From contig DAQA01000016.1 in assembly GCA_002502685.1 (NCBI GenBank), positions 1-8,914 of the forward strand: a DNA stretch of 8,914 nucleotides, given 5' to 3'. This DNA comes from Euryarchaeota archaeon UBA202 (GTDB lineage: Archaea; Thermoplasmatota; E2; UBA202). Position numbers and translations under genes: made by a program. The notes beneath the pieces are model-generated. The model ran no database searches, was not told the origin of the DNA, and saw nothing but the letters and a program-made list of their open reading frames with translations. Positions 1-5,991 of the stretch are shown piece by piece. The first letter of the stretch is position 1. Each line of letters starts with the position of its first letter.

Positions 1-273
1 AATTTCATTTTAAAATCAATATTTTGTAGTTATTGAAACAATTAATAGGATGCCCGTGATACTCTTTTCATATTTTTAGTCTAATCTCGATAAAAAATTT
101 ATTAATATGTTATTTTTTATGAAGATACACAAATCCCTTTGTTCACCCAAGCACATATGATATCTATAGAATAAAATAGTAAATATCATTAGGACTTGAT
201 TTTTAATTCAGACAATTTTTTTATAGATGATCAATCTGTTTGAGTATCTGTTTCACTACACATCCAGGTAATT

Positions 274-810
274 TTATTGTTTGATATATCCTAACTTCTC
301 AAGCTTGTTTAAGACTTTCTCTACACTTTCCTCAATGGTCTCTGTGTCTGTATTAAGGACTAATTCAGGTTCTAGGGGTTCCTCATAGGGATCATCAACA
401 CCGGTGAAATTCTTTATTTCACCCGCAAGAGCTTTCTTATACATCCCCTTCACATCACGCTGCATACACACCTTTACTGGGCACTTAGTATAGATCTCGA
501 TGAAGCTTCCAATTTCCTTTCTTGTTTTCTGTCGTCTTTCCTGGTAGGGAGATACAAATGTTGCCAAAACAGCGATACCATTCCGGGTCAGGAGTTTTGC
601 CACAAAAGTCACTCGTTTGATATTTTGGTCCCGGTCTTCCTTTGTAAAACCTAGGTCACTGGTAAGATCTTTGCGTACAATATCCCCCTCAAGTCTCTCC
701 ACCCTATATCCCTTATTTTTCAAGATATCTGCTATCCTGTCAGCCACTGTTGTTTTCCCACAACACGGAAGACCGGTAAACCATGCTGTAAACCCTTTCT
801 GTTTTTCCAT
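274..810 (-). CDS. cysC: Adenylylsulfate (APS) kinase
   Basis: Phosphorylates APS at the 3'-OH with ATP to give PAPS, a cytosolic step after ATP sulfurylase. The 178-residue length is normal for a stand-alone APS kinase. Visible motifs are the Walker A loop GLPCCGKTT (residues 13-21), the LEGDIVR segment (40-46; LDGD in many relatives), the DRDQNIKR stretch (59-66), FVSPYQERR (85-93) and the substrate-lid motif FTGVDDPYEEP (135-145). The start is ATG at 810. An AAGGAG-like sequence (829-823) lies 12 bases upstream. It is the last gene of the sat-DHH-cysC cluster, 38 bases after the DHH stop, and a TATA-like element in that gap may give it an extra promoter. The paired Cys in the P-loop (16-17) is unusual, since small residues such as Gly, Ser or Ala are common there. 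The family call is very secure. Whether the PAPS feeds sulfation or reduction cannot be seen here. Confidence 0.96.
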   Translation of the reverse strand: MEKQKGFTAWFTGLPCCGKTTVADRIADILKNKGYRVERLEGDIVRKDLTSDLGFTKEDRDQNIKRVTFVAKLLTRNGIAVLATFVSPYQERRQKTRKEIGSFIEIYTKCPVKVCMQRDVKGMYKKALAGEIKNFTGVDDPYEEPLEPELVLNTDTETIEESVEKVLNKLEKLGYIKQ

Positions 811-835
811 TCCACATCACTACTCCTTCGATTAT

Positions 836-845
836 CTATATATTA
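836..845 (-). promoter_or_regulatory. Possible internal TATA element for cysC
   Basis: On the minus strand the sequence TAATATATAG lies in the DHH-cysC gap, centred about 30 bases before the cysC ATG at 810. With archaeal geometry transcription would begin near 814, giving a leader of only a few bases. The gap is AT-rich, so a chance match is possible. If real, cysC can be made independently of sat. Confidence 0.35.
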
Positions 846-848
846 GTG

Positions 849-1820
849 TTATATCAAGAATTTAATAACGTGTGTCATAAAGTTCTCTGTTTTATTTCTG
901 GGGACAATTGCCCCAAATACTTCTCGTTTGCCACCACATTTGAATCCATTCTGTTTTCCCTTCTCAATAAGTTTCTCCAAGGGCTTGTTACTTCTGACAT
1001 AAAATTGGTCAAACTCCTCAAAAAAACCGGTGTTAATCACCATCGTGGTTTTTCCCGTATCCCAGAATATCTTCCGGGTCACCGTGGAGATTATATTATA
1101 GGGTGTATGCATCCTTTTTATCAATATATTGTTTATTTCTTCTGGTGCTTCTCGGAGTTGTTTTTCTATTGCAACAGTTAGATCTGTTAAGTTTTTTTGC
1201 CATTCCTTATGATTTAAGATATCCTGAGGGCTTCCCTTGTTCAATAAAAAACGAGGGGTGTTCTCCACTTCTTTTTTATCCCCCATTTTATAGTTTGAGT
1301 CCAACAGCTGGACCATGGTCACTAAATCATCAAATCTTATATCTTTTTCCTGACAGAAATCAGTAAGTAAACTAGAAAAAACAGGGTTATCCTGTATCCT
1401 TTTTTCATGATCTCCCACCACACCCAAGAAAGCAAACAGATTAGGATCATTCCCCAGAAAGGAATTGATAATCCAGCTTGCCGAAGGATAACAATCAGGA
1501 TCTCCACCCTTGATGACCGGGTTATAGTGAAAAACTTCTTTTATCTCCCTGCCGAGATGATGATCAAAGATACCAATCTTTGCCTTTTCTGCAAGAGCCA
1601 AAACATCCTCTCTAGGGAGAGACATATCCGCGATAATAATAAAATCAAAGTTACCATATTCCTCAAGTTCCCGTTGAGTCAAATAATAATTCCCCAACAC
1701 GGGGGTTCTGTTGATCAAGTCTTTATCAGAAAGATATCCAAGAAGCAAGCGGGCTGAACAAATACCATCCGTATCCCAATGATGGAGTATAAGTCCGTTT
1801 CCCCTAAGGTCATCTAACAT
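849..1820 (-). CDS. DHH-family phosphoesterase, possible PAP phosphatase
   Basis: A cytosolic metal-dependent (usually Mn) phosphohydrolase of the DHH/DHHA1 superfamily, 323 residues. The DHH core shows motif I HHWDTDGICSA (13-23; H14, D16, D18), motif II IIIADMS (61-67; D65), motif III FDHH (85-88) and motif IV GVVGDHE (133-139; D137). The C-terminal part (about 255-323) resembles a DHHA1 substrate-binding domain, with CGGKREVFGA (295-304) where most relatives have a Gly-rich GGGH-type motif. The start is ATG at 1820, only 17 bases after the sat stop, with AGGAAGA upstream, so translation from a sat message is likely. Characterised members include NrnA-type nanoRNase/pAp phosphatases, cyclic-dinucleotide phosphodiesterases and pyrophosphatases. 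Its place between ATP sulfurylase and APS kinase suggests PAP (3',5'-ADP) as substrate; that is inference. The family call is secure and the substrate is not. Confidence 0.9.
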   Translation of the reverse strand: MLDDLRGNGLILHHWDTDGICSARLLLGYLSDKDLINRTPVLGNYYLTQRELEEYGNFDFIIIADMSLPREDVLALAEKAKIGIFDHHLGREIKEVFHYNPVIKGGDPDCYPSASWIINSFLGNDPNLFAFLGVVGDHEKRIQDNPVFSSLLTDFCQEKDIRFDDLVTMVQLLDSNYKMGDKKEVENTPRFLLNKGSPQDILNHKEWQKNLTDLTVAIEKQLREAPEEINNILIKRMHTPYNIISTVTRKIFWDTGKTTMVINTGFFEEFDQFYVRSNKPLEKLIEKGKQNGFKCGGKREVFGAIVPRNKTENFMTHVIKFLI

Positions 1821-1837
1821 GGTACTCTTCCTAAATC

Positions 1838-2971
1838 CTAGGTGACAAAGGGTTCTTTAAATCCCAGGATGGTTTCAGAAACTTCCTTTCTCATGATATC
1901 CTCCGGGGGAATTTTTTTATCCTGGAGATATTGCCGTATTTTTTTACCACTAATATAGACATGATATTTTTCCTCATGAGGACAAATTTTATCATTAACA
2001 ATACTGCCACATTTCTTGCACTGGTAAAAAGATCGGAAAAACATGGGTGTTATCTCCAAATCAGGGAACTCCTGGAATATGTCATGGGATGCATAGGGCA
2101 AATAATAATTACCCACCCCGGCATGGTCCCGTCCCACAATAAAATGGGTACATCCATAATTTTTACGCATGATGGCGTGATGAATTGCTTCTCGAGGACC
2201 GGCATATTTCATTGATGTTCTAAGAATTGACAACATTGTTCTTTCGGGGATAAAATAATTCTGTATCAGTGTTTCATAGGATGCTAAAATAACATTATCC
2301 CGGAAATCCCCGATTTTCTTTTTTCCAATAATGGGATTTATGAAAAGACCATCTGCAAAGGTAAGAGCTGTTTTTTGCAAATACTCATGCCCAAGATGGG
2401 GTGGATTCCGTGTCTGAAATGCAATTATTTTTTTCCAGCCTTTTTTTTTGAAAACTGTTCGTGTCTCTTTGGGTGTATGATAATACTGGTGAAATTCTTG
2501 AGGTTTTTTCGTAATCATGATTATTTCTCCACCCACTAAGAAATCTTTCATATGCAATACATTATTTACCCCGGGATGCTGAATATCCCTGGTATCATAT
2601 GTCACTTGAGCCAGCTCCTTTTTATTATTTTTATAGATATCCTGAATTTCCAAGAGTGCTTTTAGACCATATTTTTCATTATAAAGAATGATTTGGTCAT
2701 TTTCTTTTATTGATTTGACATCTGATGTATCAACATCATAAAGGATGGGTATGGTCCAGGGTGTACCATCCGCAAGTCGTTTGGTTTTCAGCACTGCATC
2801 AAGATCATTTTGGTTTAAAAATCCGGTAAGGGGTGAATAGACACCGGTGGCAATATTAACAATATCATCTGCTAGAGTGCTATCAATATTGTATGTTTGA
2901 AGATCCTTCATATCAGGTAACTCTTTTTTTAGGCATCGTTCAATTAAGGTGCCGCCGTGTGGTTTTATCAT
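1838..2971 (-). CDS. sat: Sulfate adenylyltransferase (ATP sulfurylase)
   Basis: Makes APS and pyrophosphate from sulfate and ATP, the first step of sulfate activation. The homo-oligomeric Sat type is shown by the nucleotide-binding motif QTRNPPHLGH (186-195), GRDHAG (280-285) and ISGKKIR (340-346). A metal-site pattern (C318, C321, C330, H332) matches the zinc site of bacterial and archaeal Sat. Length is 377 residues, without the APS-kinase-like C-terminal domain of fungal enzymes. The frame also has ATGs at 2983 and 2980. I prefer 2971 because the family starts close to a PHGG motif (MIKPHGG here), AGGATGAT lies upstream, and a TATA-like element sits about 24 bases away. It is the first gene of the cluster, followed after 17 bases by the DHH gene, and ends in TAG. 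The neighbouring cysC favours a PAPS-forming role over dissimilatory sulfate reduction. Confidence 0.97.
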   Translation of the reverse strand: MIKPHGGTLIERCLKKELPDMKDLQTYNIDSTLADDIVNIATGVYSPLTGFLNQNDLDAVLKTKRLADGTPWTIPILYDVDTSDVKSIKENDQIILYNEKYGLKALLEIQDIYKNNKKELAQVTYDTRDIQHPGVNNVLHMKDFLVGGEIIMITKKPQEFHQYYHTPKETRTVFKKKGWKKIIAFQTRNPPHLGHEYLQKTALTFADGLFINPIIGKKKIGDFRDNVILASYETLIQNYFIPERTMLSILRTSMKYAGPREAIHHAIMRKNYGCTHFIVGRDHAGVGNYYLPYASHDIFQEFPDLEITPMFFRSFYQCKKCGSIVNDKICPHEEKYHVYISGKKIRQYLQDKKIPPEDIMRKEVSETILGFKEPFVT

Positions 2972-2990
2972 CTTTGTCATCATCCTTTTT

Positions 2991-2999
2991 TGTTATAAT
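2991..2999 (-). promoter_or_regulatory. Possible TATA element of the sat cluster
   Basis: The minus strand reads ATTATAACA here, centred 24 bases before the preferred sat ATG (2971). A second AT-rich candidate (AAATAATATT on the minus strand, about 3011-3020) would place the transcript start a few bases before the ATG at 2983. The two cannot be separated by eye. Confidence 0.35.
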
Positions 3000-3061
3000 T
3001 GATAAAAGGAAATATTATTTATTTTTCTTCTGTACAGGTCAAATTTTGGTAACATGAGACC

Positions 3062-3077
3062 CTATAAATAATTATAG
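3062..3077. repeat. Inverted repeat upstream of sat
   Basis: CTATAA, a four-base spacer, then TTATAG: perfect 6-bp arms about 90-105 bases upstream of the sat start. Together with the 14-bp palindrome at 3101-3114 it could be part of an operator region. In DNA this AT-rich, chance occurrence is quite possible. Confidence 0.35.
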
Positions 3078-3100
3078 ATTAGTTTTATATTTTCATACTC

Positions 3101-3114
3101 TATACATATGTATA
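3101..3114. repeat. 14-bp perfect palindrome upstream of sat
   Basis: TATACATATGTATA is its own reverse complement. It lies in the 195-base gap between the flippase stop and the sat start, about 130 bases upstream of sat. Dyads of this size suit a dimeric regulator, but position and composition alone do not show regulation. Confidence 0.4.
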
Positions 3115-3166
3115 ACTAATCAAATCTAGTAATCTAAACCTTTTTTAGAAATGCTACACATTCCCT

Positions 3167-4681
3167 CTAAGGCTTCCCGCGGATTTCTTCTTTTATATAC
3201 TGAACCATTTTTTTGATATTTAATGCATCAAAAAAAAGATCAAGATCTTGTTTTGAAAATTCCCTAATAAGATACAAAACACCAATATATATCACGAATC
3301 CAAAAAGGGCTACAGCTAGCAGGATATACCATCGACCAATAGGGATCATAATCGTGATGATATACAAAACTGTCATCATTATCCCTGCAGCCAACAAATG
3401 AAATAAAACCCGTGGATTCCCTGTAATCCCTGTCAGTTTCCAAGCAACTATCCTACTATAAACAAGGCCAACACCATAGGCAACAACAGTGGCAATAGCA
3501 GCACCTTGAGCACCCAGACCAAAAAGAGATAACCCAAGGGATTGTATATCCCGGGGGATTAAAATAAGGTTGAGGACAATATTCACAACCACCATTATCA
3601 AAACCCTATTCCTTGCCAGCTTAGGATAATTCATTCCCATAAACTGTGTCTGATACGGACGCTCGAGTGCATCCAATAACACAAAAAGAGGTAAAATATG
3701 CAAAATAGGGATAATTTCCTTCCAGCCAGATAAAAGAATCCCGGAGATAGGTTGAGCAAGAACAATAACACCCATAACCACTGGAAAAACAATCATGCTC
3801 AGGTATCGTTCGGATTGAATAGTTAAATTGCAGATACCCCCAACATCATTTCGGGAATGCAAACTTGAAAAGGTGGGAAAAAGAAGCAACCCAATAGCTC
3901 CTGTAAATAAAGCTATAAACTGTGTCATCCGAAAAGCAGCAAAATAATACCCAACATCACTTGCCGACCAAAACAATTGAATCAATACCTTATCCACATT
4001 GGTCATAAGAATCGTGCTTGCAACCACAATACTTAAAGGAAAGGCAAATTTTGTATAATCCTGAAAGGTCTCCTTAGAAGGATAGCTAATGGGGTAGCCA
4101 CGAAAAAAATACAATGATGAAAGGAAAAAAATGATATCCCCAACTATATAGGTCAGCACCAAAGCAATGGTACCCCATCCTGACAGAGCAACAAAAATTA
4201 TTGATATCGAACGAACCAATACCTCAAAAAAATTTGGGAACTGCAGCTTCGCAATTTCCTTTCTCCCCTGAAAAGTCGTAGTCATAAACTGGGCAATAAC
4301 CCGAATTATCCAGTAGACTAACATGATATAAACTGCTGTTTCATGAGTGGATGTTTCAAAACCGCGGCCCAAAACCAGTTTCCATACCACAATCGAGATG
4401 AGAGTAACTATCGCCATTAACCCTGTTAACCCTAGTTTTGTTGCTAAAAAAGTCCCGATACACGTACCCACATCTTTTCCCTCTGACACCCTTTTGACAT
4501 GGGCATGATCAAAACCAAGATTCCCAATAATAGAAAATAATGCCACAAAACTATACGCAAAGGCCATAATACCATAGGTACCAGGCTCCATGTAGCGGGT
4601 GATAAAATAAAGGGCAACGTATCCTAAGAGTCCATTAATTAATTGGGTAACAATGATGAGGGTTGATTTCCTTGCAATCAC
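3167..4681 (-). CDS. Polysaccharide-type lipid-linked glycan flippase (MOP superfamily)
   Basis: A polytopic membrane protein of 504 residues, the usual size for Wzx/RfbX-like flippases that turn lipid-linked oligosaccharides to the outer face of the membrane. Hydrophobic segments suggest about 14 helices, roughly at 7-29, 36-56, 78-102, 114-132, 155-193 (two), 213-235, 245-270, 295-316, 323-340, 358-376, 388-408, 425-446 and 449-471. The N-terminus (ARKSTLIIVTQLINGLLGY) and the loop NLGFDHAHVKRVSEGKD (54-70) look like archaeal members of the family; NVDKVLIQLF (228-237) fits the mid-protein helix with a charged residue. The tail after 471 is cytoplasmic and charged. The start is GTG at 4681, with a TATA-like element about 25 bases upstream and no Shine-Dalgarno, so the mRNA is probably leaderless. 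It ends in TAG. The substrate is unknown. No glycosyltransferases are nearby, but the PAPS cluster downstream hints at a sulfated glycan. Confidence 0.92.
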   Translation of the reverse strand: MIARKSTLIIVTQLINGLLGYVALYFITRYMEPGTYGIMAFAYSFVALFSIIGNLGFDHAHVKRVSEGKDVGTCIGTFLATKLGLTGLMAIVTLISIVVWKLVLGRGFETSTHETAVYIMLVYWIIRVIAQFMTTTFQGRKEIAKLQFPNFFEVLVRSISIIFVALSGWGTIALVLTYIVGDIIFFLSSLYFFRGYPISYPSKETFQDYTKFAFPLSIVVASTILMTNVDKVLIQLFWSASDVGYYFAAFRMTQFIALFTGAIGLLLFPTFSSLHSRNDVGGICNLTIQSERYLSMIVFPVVMGVIVLAQPISGILLSGWKEIIPILHILPLFVLLDALERPYQTQFMGMNYPKLARNRVLIMVVVNIVLNLILIPRDIQSLGLSLFGLGAQGAAIATVVAYGVGLVYSRIVAWKLTGITGNPRVLFHLLAAGIMMTVLYIITIMIPIGRWYILLAVALFGFVIYIGVLYLIREFSKQDLDLFFDALNIKKMVQYIKEEIRGKP

Positions 4682-4700
4682 GGGGGCTTAATCAGCTTTT

Positions 4701-4710
4701 ATTTTAAATA
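4701..4710 (-). promoter_or_regulatory. TATA-like element of the flippase gene
   Basis: The minus strand reads TATTTAAAAT, with its centre about 25 bases before the GTG start at 4681. That is the archaeal TATA-to-start distance, so transcription should begin at or next to the GTG. No Shine-Dalgarno is visible between the two. Confidence 0.5.
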
Positions 4711-4741
4711 CATATTGACTTTCTTTATCATTGGGAAGGAC

Positions 4742-4794
4742 AAAAAAGGCCGAAAATATCCTCTGAATATCAGAATGATATTGTCCCTAAGGGA
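4742..4794 (-). terminator. Possible taw3 transcription end: two hairpins and a T-tract
   Basis: In the direction of taw3 transcription, after its TGA stop, come a short hairpin (TCCC-TTA-GGGA, 4794-4784) and a second one (AATATC, five-base loop, GATATT, 4782-4766). A T6 tract follows about 20 bases further on (4747-4742). Archaeal termination often relies on U-tracts; the hairpins are not directly joined to this one. It would separate taw3 from the flippase gene. Confidence 0.35.
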
Positions 4795-4822
4795 TTTTTT
4801 AAACTTTATTTTGATATCCTCA

Positions 4823-5407
4823 TCAAATATGTAATTGAAAAAGGTTTGTGTTTAACCGATCTATTTTTTTGTCGCTCCTCTCAATAGCATGATTTGCAAC
4901 CTGAACAAGTAATTTAAGATATTCATCACTGCACATAACTTTCCCATCCATCCCCAAGGGTGTGTTTACCCTTTCAGTACTGGTGATCTCAATAATAATT
5001 TTTTTCCCTTGGGTTTTAATCCCTGAGTTTTTAAATCCATTTACTATAGCAATACGCAGTAAAGGACTGGTCTTTTCCATGGATTCCACACCGACATGGA
5101 AAATGGGGGATTGGACCAAAAACCATATCTCCCCCCTCCTAGCCTGGTGGAAACAGTCCTTTAATTTTTGTAAATGTATCTTATGATGCCATTTCCCAAG
5201 TGTCCTTGCTTCTTTCTTTTCCCCAGCCGATGGAATCTCAAGAACCATGATTCTCCCTGCACAGCTACTTGTAGTATAATAACCTGGTAGTGAGTTTATG
5301 ATTTTTAAGATCGGGATAATCTTTCCATCAACATCCCCACTGTCTAATGCCTGTGTTAGGGATGCCATCGCTTTGTTTTTATCCCTAGCAAATTTATCAT
5401 CACTCAC
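4823..5407 (-). CDS. taw3: tRNA-Phe wybutosine-pathway methyltransferase Taw3 (TYW3 family)
   Basis: N4-methylates the modified G37 intermediate (7-aminocarboxypropyl-demethylwyosine) of tRNA-Phe using S-adenosylmethionine, a step toward wyosine derivatives found in archaea and eukaryotes. The 194 residues show the family signature YYTTSSCAGRI (43-53), the GKWHHKIH segment (71-78), SPIFHVGVES (100-109) with NGFKNSGI (123-130), and STERVNTPLG (143-152) followed by DEYLKLLVQVAN (161-172). The start is GTG at 5407; a TATAAAA element centred 26 bases upstream and the lack of a Shine-Dalgarno point to a leaderless transcript. It ends in TGA. It diverges from the small gene/rnp2 unit, sharing a 116-base spacer. 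The other wybutosine genes (trm5, taw1, taw2) are not in the window. The family call is strong, based on remembered signatures. Confidence 0.93.
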   Translation of the reverse strand: MSDDKFARDKNKAMASLTQALDSGDVDGKIIPILKIINSLPGYYTTSSCAGRIMVLEIPSAGEKKEARTLGKWHHKIHLQKLKDCFHQARRGEIWFLVQSPIFHVGVESMEKTSPLLRIAIVNGFKNSGIKTQGKKIIIEITSTERVNTPLGMDGKVMCSDEYLKLLVQVANHAIERSDKKIDRLNTNLFQLHI

Positions 5408-5428
5408 ACAGGAGCAATACTTCCCTCT

Positions 5429-5438
5429 GTTTTATACT
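5429..5438 (-). promoter_or_regulatory. TATA box of taw3
   Basis: The minus strand reads AGTATAAAAC, a good archaeal TATA box. Its centre is 26 bases from the GTG start codon at 5407, which predicts that transcription begins at the start codon itself. Confidence 0.6.
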
Positions 5439-5480
5439 TTCATAAATCAAGGGTTATGGTCAATTCTTTTCCATCGAAAC

Positions 5481-5489
5481 AAATAAATA
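5481..5489 (+). promoter_or_regulatory. TATA-like element of the small gene/rnp2 unit
   Basis: AAATAAATA is centred at about 5485. A start 26 bases downstream (about 5511) would give a 13-base leader that carries GGGGAT (5513-5518) five bases before the ATG at 5524. The fit of promoter, leader and ribosome site supports the small gene as a real transcription unit. Confidence 0.45.
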
Positions 5490-5523
5490 CAGAACCAACA
5501 TTCGGAAAAAAAGGGGATAAGAT

Positions 5524-5688
5524 ATGGAAGAAAGTCTTTGCCGAATTGAAATTATTAAAGATGGACGGGAATTTGTCGCCCGGGCTCAATCCCAGTCAGG
5601 GGGCAACCGGGAATATCGAGACATCATATTTGAGGACATGCTCACTGAATTGGTCATTGATCTTCAGGAAGAATTCGGTGAAGCATAA
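5524..5688 (+). CDS. Small acidic protein of unknown function, 54 residues
   Basis: Not recognised. The 54 residues begin MEESLCRIEIIKDGREFVA and end in LQEEFGEA. Alternating hydrophobic residues in 5-11 and 15-20 suggest two beta strands joined by a DG turn. A Ser/Gly/Asn loop (22-27) follows, then an acidic amphipathic helix (about 33-52), a beta-beta-alpha pattern. Support for coding: a GGGGAT Shine-Dalgarno-like site at 5513-5518, an in-frame TAA at 5518 that leaves this ATG as the only upstream start, a TATA-like element at the right distance, protein-like composition, and a TAA stop only 12 bases before the rnp2 ATG. A longer overlapping frame (5456-5749) gives a less protein-like product and would hide this gene in automatic annotation. 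Co-transcription with rnp2 suggests an RNA-related or housekeeping role, but no function can be assigned. Confidence 0.7.
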   Translation: MEESLCRIEIIKDGREFVARAQSQSGGNREYRDIIFEDMLTELVIDLQEEFGEA

Positions 5689-5700
5689 CCATATCCATCA

Positions 5701-5991
5701 ATGGTTAAAGAAAAGACCGGAAGAGGTAGATACATTCTTTTTCAAGTGATAAAGGGCCAGGCCTCCCGGCGTCAATTAAATGAACACTTTAACCAGTCAC
5801 TGCAAGGGGATGTTCCCCGTCTCACACTCTATGATGGAATCTATGGTATTGTCAAATGTCAGCATTACCAAAAAGATGACCTTATCACACTTTTACAATC
5901 ACTTGACTGGGTGGGCAATCAATCAAATAAAATAAAAATTAAGCCTATCACTACCTCGGGAACAATTAAATCATTAAAAAAATATTTTTAG
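5701..5991 (+). CDS. rnp2: RNase P protein component 2 (Pop5/Rpp14 family)
   Basis: A protein subunit of archaeal RNase P, which removes 5' leaders from pre-tRNA. In known archaea it pairs with Rnp3 and activates the catalytic RNA. The 96 residues show the family pattern: RGRYILFQVI near the N-terminus (8-17), a central Y-GIYGIVKCQH strand (44-55), and the diagnostic C-terminal TTSGTIKSLKKYF (84-96). It is somewhat shorter than many family members (about 100-150 residues), mainly in the N-terminal region before RYI. The start is ATG at 5701, 12 bases after the small gene's stop, with no clear Shine-Dalgarno in the gap; GGTGAA inside the upstream gene is far away, so translational coupling is possible. 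It ends in TAG inside the last codons of proS on the other strand. The rnp3 gene usually found nearby in some archaea is absent here. Confidence 0.85.
   Translation: MVKEKTGRGRYILFQVIKGQASRRQLNEHFNQSLQGDVPRLTLYDGIYGIVKCQHYQKDDLITLLQSLDWVGNQSNKIKIKPITTSGTIKSLKKYF

Noticed and set aside
76..189. 37-codon minus-strand frame downstream of cysC
   Set aside because: No Shine-Dalgarno, very AT-rich codons and no recognisable pattern; expected by chance in such DNA.
5456..5749. 97-codon plus-strand frame upstream of rnp2
   Set aside because: It overlaps the better-supported 54-residue gene and the start of rnp2 in another frame, has no ribosome site and gives unstructured composition.
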